Of a DNA stretch of 64,000 nucleotides, positions 17,514 to 25,696 are shown one piece after another. How positions within the stretch are numbered: position 1 is the first letter of the stretch; each line of letters opens with the position of its first letter. The DNA comes from JAUZRW01 sp964549915 (GTDB lineage: Bacteria; Chloroflexota; Anaerolineae; Aggregatilineales; Phototrophicaceae). The stretch covers positions 1 through 64,000 of the forward strand of contig CAZJWX010000016.1 in the NCBI GenBank assembly GCA_964549915.1, written 5' to 3'. The notes below the pieces were generated by a model that worked only from the letters and a program-made list of their open reading frames with translations, did no database searches and was not told where the DNA came from. Both the position numbers and the translations under genes were made by a program.

Positions 17514-18887
17514 TTAGCCCGTGCTGCCATTGCCAGAAGGCGCATTATCGCCTACAGGCATCGCCGGGCGACCTTCCGGATGAATGCGCGTGTTGTTCCA
17601 GTTCGACTCGGTGTCGCGGACGCTGGGCAGTGGACCCGTCGCAGCGTAGTATTTCACACCAGTGACGAGCAGCTCTTCTGCCGGGAAGCGCGAAATGACT
17701 TCGCAGCCGTCCGCCGTCACGACGAGTTCCTCCTCAATGCGTGCCGCGCTCCAGCCGTCTGCCGCAGGCCAGAAGGTTTCCAGTGCGAAGACCATGTTCT
17801 CCTGGATGACTTCCGGATGATCCAGCGATACCATGCGGCTGAAGACGGGCTTCTCCCAGATCGCCATCCCCAGGCCATGACCATATTGCAGGGCGAAGGC
17901 GGCTTCTTCGTTGGGGAAGCCGAACTCTTCTGCCTTGGGCCATACGGAGACGACTTCTGCGGTTGTCACGCCCGGCTTAATGAGACTGATGGCGTGATCC
18001 AGGTAATCGCGGCAGCGCTTGTAGGCATCGACCTGGGCTTGCGAGGCACTGCCAACGACGAAGGTGCGGTAGTAGCAGGTGCGGTAGCCCATGTAGCTGT
18101 GTAGGATGTCGAAGTAGGCAGGATCACCAGGGCGCAGCATACGGTCGCTGAAGACGTGCGGATGCGGGTTGCAGCGTTCGCCGCTGATCGCGTTGACACC
18201 CTCGACAAATTCACTGCCCATCTCGTACAGGCGCTTGGATACAAGCGCGACGGCATCATTCTCGCGGAAGCCCGGAACCATCGCGCGGTAGAGTTCATCG
18301 TAGGCGGCATCGACCATCGCGGCGGCATGAGTCAGCAGGGCGATTTCATCCTTTGTCTTGATGAGACGCGCATTCTGCATCAATTGTTGCCCGTCGATGA
18401 CGGTCACACCCAACTTCTGCAAGGCGAACAGCACCGGAAGTTCGATGATGTCGACGGCTACCGGGTCGTTCTGCAGGCCATGCTCTTGCAGTTCGGCGTA
18501 GATTTTCTCCGCAACCTTCTCCGCACGCCCCGTTTCCGGCGACATTGCGCCGCGCAGCAGTGTTGGATCGGGGCGAGAACGTCCATCTCCCATCCAGGAG
18601 CAGTAGATATCATGATGTTTGGCTGCCGAACCGAAATCCCAGAGGACGGGTTCACTGCCCTGGGGCAGCAGCGTGAAGCGGGACATCTTGTCGTGCGCCC
18701 AGGTTCCGATGTGCGTCGCAGTGATGTAGCGCACGTTGGTCATATCGAAGCAGAGCAGCGCCCCAGCCTCGCTTTCGGCAAGGATATTCTTGATGCGGTT
18801 GAGGCGTTCTGTGCGAAGGCGATCCCAATTGATGCGCTCTTCCCAATCGACCCCCATGACTCCGTGAGTCTGCGTTGGCATAGACAT
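17514..18887 (-). CDS. M24 (creatinase/aminopeptidase-fold) protein with a substituted metal ligand
   Basis: A 457-residue pita-bread-fold protein with an N-terminal creatinase-like domain (ALLCFDMTNVRYITA) and a C-terminal catalytic domain. Metal ligands can be placed at Asp260 (YFDIL), His337 (QYGHGLGM), Glu370 (FALETFW) and Glu386/387 (RIEEELVV). The second conserved Asp, expected in a GYxxDxxRT context, is Cys271 (GYRTCYYRT). Relatives include Xaa-Pro peptidases, creatinase and the DMSP lyase DddP; the substitution argues against assigning any of these activities. AGGGAG lies 8 bp before the ATG. It sits between E1beta and E2, an unusual place that suggests a hydrolase or lyase feeding the oxo acid dehydrogenase. 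Confidence 0.8.
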   Translation of the reverse strand: MSMPTQTHGVMGVDWEERINWDRLRTERLNRIKNILAESEAGALLCFDMTNVRYITATHIGTWAHDKMSRFTLLPQGSEPVLWDFGSAAKHHDIYCSWMGDGRSRPDPTLLRGAMSPETGRAEKVAEKIYAELQEHGLQNDPVAVDIIELPVLFALQKLGVTVIDGQQLMQNARLIKTKDEIALLTHAAAMVDAAYDELYRAMVPGFRENDAVALVSKRLYEMGSEFVEGVNAISGERCNPHPHVFSDRMLRPGDPAYFDILHSYMGYRTCYYRTFVVGSASQAQVDAYKRCRDYLDHAISLIKPGVTTAEVVSVWPKAEEFGFPNEEAAFALQYGHGLGMAIWEKPVFSRMVSLDHPEVIQENMVFALETFWPAADGWSAARIEEELVVTADGCEVISRFPAEELLVTGVKYYAATGPLPSVRDTESNWNNTRIHPEGRPAMPVGDNAPSGNGSTG

Positions 18888-18949
18888 AACTTGCTCTCCC
18901 TAAGAAACTCTTATTTGACCTCAATTACTCTCAACCCGTCAGACGGGTC

Positions 18950-19954
18950 TCAAACCCGATTGCACAACGTCTTCGCCATCTCCACGACTACTTCTGGTGT
19001 GGGGACGGTCAGGTCTTCCAGCGCAGGCGAGAACGGAATTGGCACGTTCATTGCACCAAAGCGTTTCACAGGCGCATCCAGGTAATAAAAGGCGCCATCT
19101 GCGATCACAGCGGCAATCTCCGCTGTGACGCCGTACTGCTCATACCCTTCATCAAGTACAATAGCGCGGCTGGTCTTCTTGGCGGACTCAATCAAAGTGT
19201 CGTGATCGAGCGGCAGCGTCGTGCGCGGGTCAACAACTTCGACGCTGATACCGACCTCGGCGAGTTCATCCGCCGCTTTCAGGGCAACATCGACCATGCT
19301 GCTCACGGCGACTAAAGTGATATCCGTGCCGCTGCGCTTCACATCCGCCACGCCAAACGGAATACTGTATTCCCCTTCCGGGACGGGGCCTTTCAAGTTG
19401 AAGCTCAACTTATCTTCGAAAAAGACAACCGGATTGTTGTCGCGGATGGCAGTCTTCAGCAGCCCTTTGGTGTCATAGGGCGTAGAAGGCACAACCACCT
19501 TTAAACCGGGGACGTGACTGACCCAGGCGTGGAGACTCTGGCTATGCTGTGCGGCGCTGCGCCGGGTCGCCCCCAGTGTCGTACGAATCACGAGCGGCAC
19601 TTGCAGTTTCCCACCAGACATGTAGTGAATCTTCGCTGCCTGATTCACAAGCTGATCCATGATGAGAGTCATGAAATCGCCGAACATGATATCGACAACC
19701 GGACGCATGCCAGTCATGGCAGCCCCGACACCGATACCCGTGATACCCGCCTCAGAAATTGGCGAGTCGATCACCCGCTCTGTGCCGAATTCATCAACCA
19801 GGCCAGAGAGCACCTTGAAGGGTGTTCCAGCTTCGGCAACATCCTCGCCGATGATGAAGACCCGCTCATCACGGCGCATCTCTTCAGCCAGGGCCTCATT
19901 GACCGCCTGAGAGAAAGTAATTTCGCGTTCTGCTGTCTCAGTCAGCATAGACAT
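18950..19954 (-). CDS. 2-oxo acid dehydrogenase E1 component, beta subunit
   Basis: A 334-residue transketolase-type protein (ITFSQAVNEALAEEMRRDERV, GEDVAEAGTPF, ISEAGITGIGVGAAMTGMRP, DPRTTLPLDHDTL), typical for PdhB/AcoB/BkdB proteins, which form the alpha2beta2 thiamine-diphosphate enzyme with the alpha subunit. Its start overlaps the alpha gene by 17 bp, so the two are co-translated. An alternative start two codons downstream (19948) is possible. Sequence alone does not separate pyruvate, acetoin and branched-chain types. Confidence 0.93.
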   Translation of the reverse strand: MSMLTETAEREITFSQAVNEALAEEMRRDERVFIIGEDVAEAGTPFKVLSGLVDEFGTERVIDSPISEAGITGIGVGAAMTGMRPVVDIMFGDFMTLIMDQLVNQAAKIHYMSGGKLQVPLVIRTTLGATRRSAAQHSQSLHAWVSHVPGLKVVVPSTPYDTKGLLKTAIRDNNPVVFFEDKLSFNLKGPVPEGEYSIPFGVADVKRSGTDITLVAVSSMVDVALKAADELAEVGISVEVVDPRTTLPLDHDTLIESAKKTSRAIVLDEGYEQYGVTAEIAAVIADGAFYYLDAPVKRFGAMNVPIPFSPALEDLTVPTPEVVVEMAKTLCNRV

Positions 19955-20936
19955 GAAGCGTCACCTCGTTTTCATTCGGATACGGCGCTGCCAGGGCGTA
20001 ATCGACGGCACCCTCGGCCTGCTCTTCTGCCTCGGCACGAATGCTTTCCAGCAACTGCTCATCTGCGATGGATTGCTCCATCAGCCACGAAGCGAAGTTA
20101 TTGATCGGATCACGCTCGTCTTTCCAGGTTGCTTCTTCGTCTTTGGAGCGGTAGTAGGTGCGGTTGATGTCGCCCACGTGATGCCCGTAGAAACGATAGG
20201 TGTGGCAGAGCAGGAAGGCCGGCCCATCACCGTTACGGGCACGCTCGACAAGTTTCTGGGCGGTCAGGTAAACGCTGCGTACGTCCTGCCCGTCGAGTTC
20301 TTCTGTGTGGATGCCGAATGCCTGCGCTCGCCCCAGTAGGGTACCTGCCGTCGTCTCCGAGAAGTGCGTGTACTCGTTGTACAAATTATTCTCGCAGACG
20401 TAAATCACCGGGAGCTTCCATAGCTGTGCCATGTTCATCACTTCGTAGAGCAAACCCTGCCCCAGTGCGCCCTCTCCGAAGAAGCAGACAGCCACCTGGT
20501 CAGAGCCGCGCATCTTGGCGGACATTGCCGCACCCGTTGCAATCCCGGCGCTGCCACCAACGATGGCATTCGCGCCGAGGTTGCCGCTCTCCTGATCAGC
20601 GATGTGCATCGAGCCGCCTTTACCCCGGCAGTACCCGGCTTCCTTGCCGAGCAGTTCCGCGAACATCGGCTCGAACTCGGCACCTTTGGCCAGGCAGTGC
20701 CCGTGCCCACGATGTGTGCTGGTGATGTAGTCATCTTTGCGCAGCGCTTCGCAGACACCGACCGCAACTGCTTCCTGACCGCTGTACATATGGGTCAGGC
20801 CAGGCATCTTCGCAGACAGATACAACTGATTGGCCTGCTCCTCAAATGTACGAATCTTGAACATCTGCTGATAAATGTGCACCCACTGCTCTCGATCAAC
20901 TGTCGTCGCATCTGGTGGGGGTGTTGTACTTGCCAT
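19938..20936 (-). CDS. 2-oxo acid dehydrogenase E1 component, alpha subunit
   Basis: A 332-residue E1 alpha subunit. It shows the thiamine diphosphate-binding motif as GEGALGQG through CENN, plus the conserved THRGHGHCLAKG, GKGGSMHIAD and YRFYGHHVGD segments that bind substrate and carry the phosphorylation-loop region in homologues. It resembles acetoin/pyruvate dehydrogenase alpha subunits. The start ATG follows the stop codon of the GntR gene directly, so regulator and enzyme share a transcript. It decarboxylates a 2-oxo acid (or acetoin) and passes the acyl group to E2. Confidence 0.93.
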   Translation of the reverse strand: MASTTPPPDATTVDREQWVHIYQQMFKIRTFEEQANQLYLSAKMPGLTHMYSGQEAVAVGVCEALRKDDYITSTHRGHGHCLAKGAEFEPMFAELLGKEAGYCRGKGGSMHIADQESGNLGANAIVGGSAGIATGAAMSAKMRGSDQVAVCFFGEGALGQGLLYEVMNMAQLWKLPVIYVCENNLYNEYTHFSETTAGTLLGRAQAFGIHTEELDGQDVRSVYLTAQKLVERARNGDGPAFLLCHTYRFYGHHVGDINRTYYRSKDEEATWKDERDPINNFASWLMEQSIADEQLLESIRAEAEEQAEGAVDYALAAPYPNENEVTLHVYAD

Positions 20937-21671
20937 CTAATCCTCCTGCGGTTTTTCCTCGTAGACACCAATACCCGCCATACCGCTGTCATCACGCACT
21001 TGCTTGAGGTGAGCCTTCATCGCCTGCCGCGCGGCAATTGGATCATGTGTGCGAACGGCTTCCAGGATGTTGCGGTGATGCTGTTGCCCGCGATCGCGCG
21101 CACCAGGGGTGAGCGCAATGCGTTCCCGAAGTGTTTGCAGCAAATCAACGATGGAAGACATTAAACGAGGGATGATCACATTCTGTGTGGCATGGGCCAG
21201 AGCGAGGTGGAAGGAATGATCTTCCTTCGTGTAATTCTGAATGTCACCCATATTCTCATCCATCAGACGGAGAGCGCGTTCCATGCGCTCAATTTCCGCC
21301 GGTGTAGCGCGAAGTGCAGCGAGATAAGCGATTTCTGGCTCGAGGATTTCACGAATTTCAACGATGTCGCGCAATTCGCCCTTTTGCCCCAGGGTCATCA
21401 TCAATTCCAGCGATTGGGTCAGGGCTTGCGAGGTGCTGTCAATGACGAAGGTGCCGATCCCCGCGCGGACTTCAACCAATCCCTCTTGCTTGAGCGCCTT
21501 GACTGCCTCACGAACAACCGTTCTGCTTACGCCGTACTGGTCGGCCAGTTGGCGCTCATTGGGCAGGCGATCACCAGCTTTCAACTCGCCAGCGATGATC
21601 TGACCCTTGATGCGTTGAGCCAATTGTTCGTAGAGCCGTACAGAAGAAAGAGTTTCGTCAGGCACAATCAA
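20937..21671 (-). CDS. GntR/FadR-family transcriptional regulator
   Basis: A 244-residue regulator. An N-terminal winged helix (LYEQLAQRIKGQIIAGELKA, YGVSRTVVREAVKAL) is joined to an FCD ligand-binding domain with metal-coordinating Asp/His positions around DHSFHLALAHATQN. Such FadR-type proteins respond to organic acids or sugar acids. It is the first gene of the oxo acid dehydrogenase operon and probably controls it. The start is atypical: the frame begins with TTG at 21671, with GTG two codons later, and no strong ribosome site is seen, so translation may be weak. A dense palindromic region lies 38-66 bp upstream. Confidence 0.88.
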   Translation of the reverse strand: MIVPDETLSSVRLYEQLAQRIKGQIIAGELKAGDRLPNERQLADQYGVSRTVVREAVKALKQEGLVEVRAGIGTFVIDSTSQALTQSLELMMTLGQKGELRDIVEIREILEPEIAYLAALRATPAEIERMERALRLMDENMGDIQNYTKEDHSFHLALAHATQNVIIPRLMSSIVDLLQTLRERIALTPGARDRGQQHHRNILEAVRTHDPIAARQAMKAHLKQVRDDSGMAGIGVYEEKPQED

Positions 21672-21708
21672 TTCTCAGAAAAACAATCGTATTTATCAAG
21701 CGGCAATG

Positions 21709-21737
21709 TGATCATCAGGTGATAAGGTCATCATACC
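21709..21737 (-). promoter_or_regulatory. Candidate GntR operator
   Basis: Overlapping palindromes TGATCATCA (21709-21717) and ATCAGGTGAT (21714-21723), with further GGTGAT/ATCATACC symmetry to 21737, lie 38-66 bp upstream of the regulator start. The location suits autoregulation. The assignment to this regulator is inferred. Confidence 0.45.
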
Positions 21738-22039
21738 GCAGCATTACGATAACATGTCGGTTTTGGGATCGCAACATTGGGATTTTTTTCACAATTTGCC
21801 ATCAAACGACAGTAAAGCTGCATTTCATGCCCCTCCCCGCTGAGTCATCCTTAAACGTTGCATTAAGCCGCTCTCATTAACTGAACCACCAGGCACCCCC
21901 TCCCGATAGTAGATTGTGTCGACACACCAGGACTTCTGTTTGTAAATCGGGAATGGCCGCCTGCTCAGCGGTCTTCGTCGGGAACCATTCTGGTTCGTTC
22001 CATACGGGTTTTGTTGGGAAATTTCTGAGGAGACAGACT
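21738..22039 (+). other. Leader region of the dockerin protein gene, no gene seen
   Basis: Together with the GntR operator this makes a divergent intergenic region of 368 bp. It contains a 12-bp palindrome TGTGTCGACACA (21915-21926) and a GAACCA/TGGTTC hairpin (21982-21996) upstream of the ribosome site TGAGGAG. No RNA gene or known riboswitch was recognised. Either palindrome could be an operator or 5'-UTR structure. Confidence 0.3.
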
Positions 22040-24861
22040 GTGAAAGCTTTGCGTGTATTTTCCATTTTCGTTGTTCTGGTACTTGCAGCCACACTGGCAC
22101 CGAGTATCGTCACCGCAGACACTCCGGGTGAGTTCTCGCTGGTGGCTCCGGCAGACGGCGCAATCGTCACGGATCCATCGACGGTCACTGAGATTCAATG
22201 GACGGAATCCGAAGGTGCCGTGCGATATCGATTTGGCCTCGATCGTGAGGGCACACCTGGCCATGTTGTGGATGTGTATCTATATGTTGGTGAAGACATC
22301 ACGTGTGCAGAGGGAATCTGTACGCTGGTTGTCACGCCCGATATTCAGGCTTTGCTGATTGACGGTAATTACAGTTGGATTGTCACGGCATTCAATCCGG
22401 ACGACAGCCGGGATGCATCGAACAATCCGTATACCTTCACCGTCGATACGCCCGACGCTATCGGCACCTTCAACCTGCTGGCACCCGCCAACGGTGCGCT
22501 GGTCACCGACCCCAGCGTCGTCACCGCCATCCAGTGGGAACAGGCTTCCGGCGCCACTGACTTCAACTTCGTGCTGGATCGCACCAGCGAAGGCGTCAAC
22601 GTCCTCGACCTCTCCTTCGGCACCGAAATCTGCGACGGAGCCGTCTGCACCATCCCGGTGGGCAGCGATGTACAGGCCCTGCTGACCGACGGCGACTATA
22701 GCTGGGATGTCACCGCCAGCAATGCCGACAACAGCGCCACCTCCGCCAATGGCCCCTGGACCTTCACCGTCGATACGCCCGACGCTATCGGCGCCTTCAA
22801 CCTGCTGGCACCCGCCAACGGCGCGCTGGTCACCGACCCCAGCGTCGTCACCGCCATCCAGTGGGAACAGGCTTCCGGCGCCACTGACTTCAACTTCGTG
22901 CTGGATCGCACCAGCGAAGGCGTCAACGTCCTCGACCTCTCCTTCGGCACCGAAATCTGCGACGGAGCCGTCTGCACCATCCCGGTGGGCAGCGATGTAC
23001 AGGCCCTGCTGACCGACGGCGACTATAGCTGGGATGTCACCGCCAGCAATGCCGACAACAGCGCCACCTCCGCCAATGGCCCCTGGACCTTCACCGTCGA
23101 TACGCCCGANNNNNNNNNNNNNNNNNNNNNNNNNNNNNNNNNNNNNNNNNNNNNNNNNNNNNNNNNNNNNNNNNNNNNNNNNNNNNNNNNNNNNNNNNNN
23201 NNNNNNNNNACAACAGCGCCACCTCCGCCAATGGCCCCTGGACCTTCACCGTCGATACGCCCGACGCTATCGGCGCCTTCAACCTGCTGGCACCCGCCAA
23301 CGGCGCGCTGGTCACCGACCCCAGCGTCGTCACCGCCATCCAGTGGGAACAGGCTTCCGGCGCCACTGACTTCAACTTCGTGCTGGATCGCACCAGCGAA
23401 GGCGTCAACGTCCTCGACCTCTCCTTCGGCACCGAAATCTGCGACGGAGCCGTCTGCACCATCCCGGTGGGCAGCGATGTACAGGCCCTGCTGACCGACG
23501 GCGACTATAGCTGGGATGTCACCGCCAGCAATGCCGACAACAGCGCCACCTCCGCCAATGGCCCCTGGACCTTCACCGTCGATACGCCCGATCCTTCCGG
23601 CTTCACCTGCCGTGTGGAAGCTCCTGCAGAAGTGGTGGTAGGTGATAACTTCGGCCTGAACCTCGTCTGCGAGAACGTACCGGAGCCGGGTGTCTACGGT
23701 TTGCAGGTTTGTGTGACTGCCAGTGGAGCAGCAATCACGGCTGAAAGTGCCGCTTTCCTGCCGGGAACGCTCTTCAGTGGCATGAATACGCTACAACTGG
23801 TCAACAGCGTGACCAACGCCGAAAGCTGCTACGGCCTGACGCTCTCCGGCGATCAGATGGGCGTGACGGGGAATATCGACATCGCATCCGCGACCTTCAA
23901 CGCCAGCGAAGTTGGTACGGTCAATTTCTCGCTGAATGAAGTGATCCTCGGCGACAACACGGGCGCGAGCCTGCCAGCCCCGCAGTTGATCCCCGCCACG
24001 ATCCAGGTAGTGAACCCCACCGCGAGCCTGAACGGCTTTGTTGATCCGCAGGCTGGTGCTGCCAACAACGTGACTGTGACGGCGGCGGGCATCAGCGCAG
24101 CGATCACGCCGGGTGAAGATGTCGCTGGCTTCCTCTTTGACGACAACCTCCCGGTCGGCACGGTCACTGTTAGCGCAGATGCACCGGGGCACCTCGCATG
24201 CGAGACGACGCTCAGCTTGAATCGCGGCATGAATGCTTTCCCCGAAACGATCGTGCTGCTGGCGGGTGATGTCGATGACGACGGCGATGTAGACATCGCT
24301 GACTCGACGCTGGTTGGCCTGGCCTTCGACACGACAGGTGCAGAAAGTGAAGGCACGGTCGATCTCGATGGTAACGGTATCGTGAACATTCTGGACTTGA
24401 TCTTCGTTGGTGTGAACTTCGACCGCACATCTGGCTCTTGCACAACGCAGACCATTGCGGACATTGCAGCCGCCGATGACCGCTTCGAGACGCTGACAGC
24501 AGCCCTGAATGCGACCGGACTGGACGCGACCTTGCGCGGCAGCGGTCCCTTCACCGTCTTCGCACCGACGGATGACGCCTTCGACGCCCTGCCGGATGGT
24601 TTGTTGGAAAGCCTGCTGGCTGATCTGCCTGCGCTGACAGACATTCTGCTCTATCACGTCGCACCTGGCAGTGTGGATGCCGCCACCATCGCAACCCTCC
24701 CCAGCGTGACGACAGTGCTGGGACCGGAAGTGACGGTGACGGTGACGGAAGACGGAATTTTCCTGAATGACACCGTGCAGGTGATCATCACCGACATCGT
24801 GGCCTCCAACGGCATCATCCATGTGATTGACGCCGTGTTGATCCCGCCTGCGGGCGAGTAA
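22040..24861 (+). CDS. Secreted repeat protein with cohesin-like, dockerin and fasciclin domains (assembly gap inside)
   Basis: The GTG at 22040 follows TGAGGAG and starts a signal peptide (to about residue 27). Then come one divergent and several near-identical 109-residue Fn3-like repeats (LLAPANGALVTDPSVVTAI...). After them: a cohesin-like beta domain (CRVEAPAEVVVGDNFGLNL), a regulatory beta sandwich, a type I dockerin with two calcium loops (DVDDDGDVDIAD and DLDGNGIVNILD) and a C-terminal fasciclin/FAS1 domain (GPFTVFAPTDDAFDAL, ILLYHVAPG). A 100-N gap at 23110-23209 interrupts the repeats. The frame before the gap and the frame after it (continuing from 23212) differ, so the N count is not the true length; I read both sides as one gene. 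It is probably a cell-surface or matrix protein, and the next gene encodes a possible cohesin partner. Confidence 0.8.
22445..23580 (+). repeat. Tandem 327-bp coding repeats
   Basis: Complete units start at 22445, 22772 and 23254; another starts at 23099 and runs into the N gap, and the 44 bases after the gap are the end of a unit. The first two units differ at about two bases, and the second and last look identical. Each encodes one 109-residue Fn3-like domain. Such identity implies recent expansion or gene conversion and explains the assembly break. Confidence 0.95.
23110..23209. other. Assembly gap (100 N)
   Basis: Exactly 100 N inside the repeat array. The flanking unit starts are 155 bp apart, which is not a multiple of 327 or of 3. 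The N run is therefore a placeholder, and one or more repeat units are probably missing. Confidence 0.99.
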
Positions 24862-24876
24862 TCTACCCTGTGCATA

Positions 24877-24911
24877 GTGGGTGAGGTCAGTGGCCTCGCC
24901 CACCCTTTTTT
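24877..24911 (+). terminator. Rho-independent terminator after the dockerin gene
   Basis: A 10-bp stem (24877-24886 with 24894-24903, one T-G wobble) is followed by CC and TTTTTT, 15 bp after the stop. It separates the dockerin gene from the cohesin-like gene, perhaps allowing unequal expression. Confidence 0.85.
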
Positions 24912-24936
24912 GACCCTGATCTGAGGAATGAATGCT

Positions 24937-25575
24937 ATGTTGAAGAAATGGTTGATCACTTTTGCCGCACTGATCGCCCTACTCGTGCCCGTTGCCGCTC
25001 AGGGAGATGCACAGGTAGAGATTCGCCTAAATACAACCAGCGTAACCCCGGGTAATCCGCTGATTGCTGAAATCTGGGTGACGAACGGCGCAGCTATCGC
25101 CGGGGCGGATATCGCGATCGCTGTGGATGGCACCTGCTTACAGGTTGCGAACATGACTCCAGGGGATTACCTGCCCTCTTCCGCAGAGAACGGCGGCTTC
25201 GCGCCGATGAATGTCTACGACGAGACCAGCGCTCGTCTGGCAGCCAATGTGACATCAAGAGATCGTGTTGCCAGCGGAGACGGCATCTTCATGACGGTGC
25301 AGCTCAATGCCGACTGCGCCGATCAGTCCAGCACCATTGATGTCACTCGTGCCGAACTGGTCACGGTAGAGGGTGACCAGTTCAGCGCCGACTTTGTGCC
25401 CGTCAACCTGGAAATCGGCAGCGCCGAAGTAGCGAGTTCGCCCGCCGCCATCGTCCCCAGCAGCAATGACAATTGGATCCTGAATGCTGCCATCGGCCTG
25501 ATCGCATTTGGGTCAATCGGCCTGATCGGCCTGATCGCCCTGTTCGGCTTCCGCTACATGCGTACGCGCTCATGA
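24937..25575 (+). CDS. Membrane-anchored cohesin-like protein
   Basis: A 212-residue protein: signal peptide (MLKKWLITFAALIALLVPV), one beta-sandwich domain of cohesin type (about 25-155; VEIRLNTTSVTPGNPLIAEI, then alternating strands to VTRAELVTVEGDQF), a Ser/Ala linker, and a C-terminal transmembrane helix (about 183-205) ending in RYMRTRS. This predicts surface display with the cohesin-like domain outside. GAGGAA lies about 8 bp before the ATG at 24937; an earlier in-frame ATG at 24928 overlaps it. It sits directly after a gene encoding a dockerin, so the two products are candidate binding partners. Cohesin assignment is by pattern and needs a profile check. Confidence 0.7.
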   Translation: MLKKWLITFAALIALLVPVAAQGDAQVEIRLNTTSVTPGNPLIAEIWVTNGAAIAGADIAIAVDGTCLQVANMTPGDYLPSSAENGGFAPMNVYDETSARLAANVTSRDRVASGDGIFMTVQLNADCADQSSTIDVTRAELVTVEGDQFSADFVPVNLEIGSAEVASSPAAIVPSSNDNWILNAAIGLIAFGSIGLIGLIALFGFRYMRTRS

Positions 25576-25630
25576 GGCACACGGCGCGGGCTGTGACATC
25601 CCATGAGAGACAACCGCAACAAAAGGAGAA

Positions 25631-25666
25631 CGCCTGACCAACTTCATAGGGTCAGGCGCTTTTCTT
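25631..25666 (+). terminator. Rho-independent terminator after the cohesin-like gene
   Basis: Perfect 9-bp stem CGCCTGACC (25631-25639) with GGTCAGGCG (25650-25658), then CTTTTCTT. It lies between convergent genes and ends the plus-strand surface-protein unit. Confidence 0.85.
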
Positions 25667-25696
25667 GCAGCTCTGCGTTGGGCGTTCGATGAAGGG

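Noticed and set aside
17514..18887. DMSP lyase DddP
   Set aside because: The M24 fold and general pattern are similar, but a metal-ligand Asp is Cys, the N-terminal region differs, and the operon context is oxo acid oxidation, not DMSP use.
21914..23494. Reading the repeat gene straight through the N gap in its upstream frame
   Set aside because: After the gap that frame gives Pro/Ser-rich nonsense, while the correct repeat sequence continues in another frame. The N length is a placeholder.
22445..23580. CRISPR-like or non-coding repeat array
   Set aside because: Units are 327 bp, contiguous, in-frame and encode a conserved beta domain; there are no short repeats with spacers.
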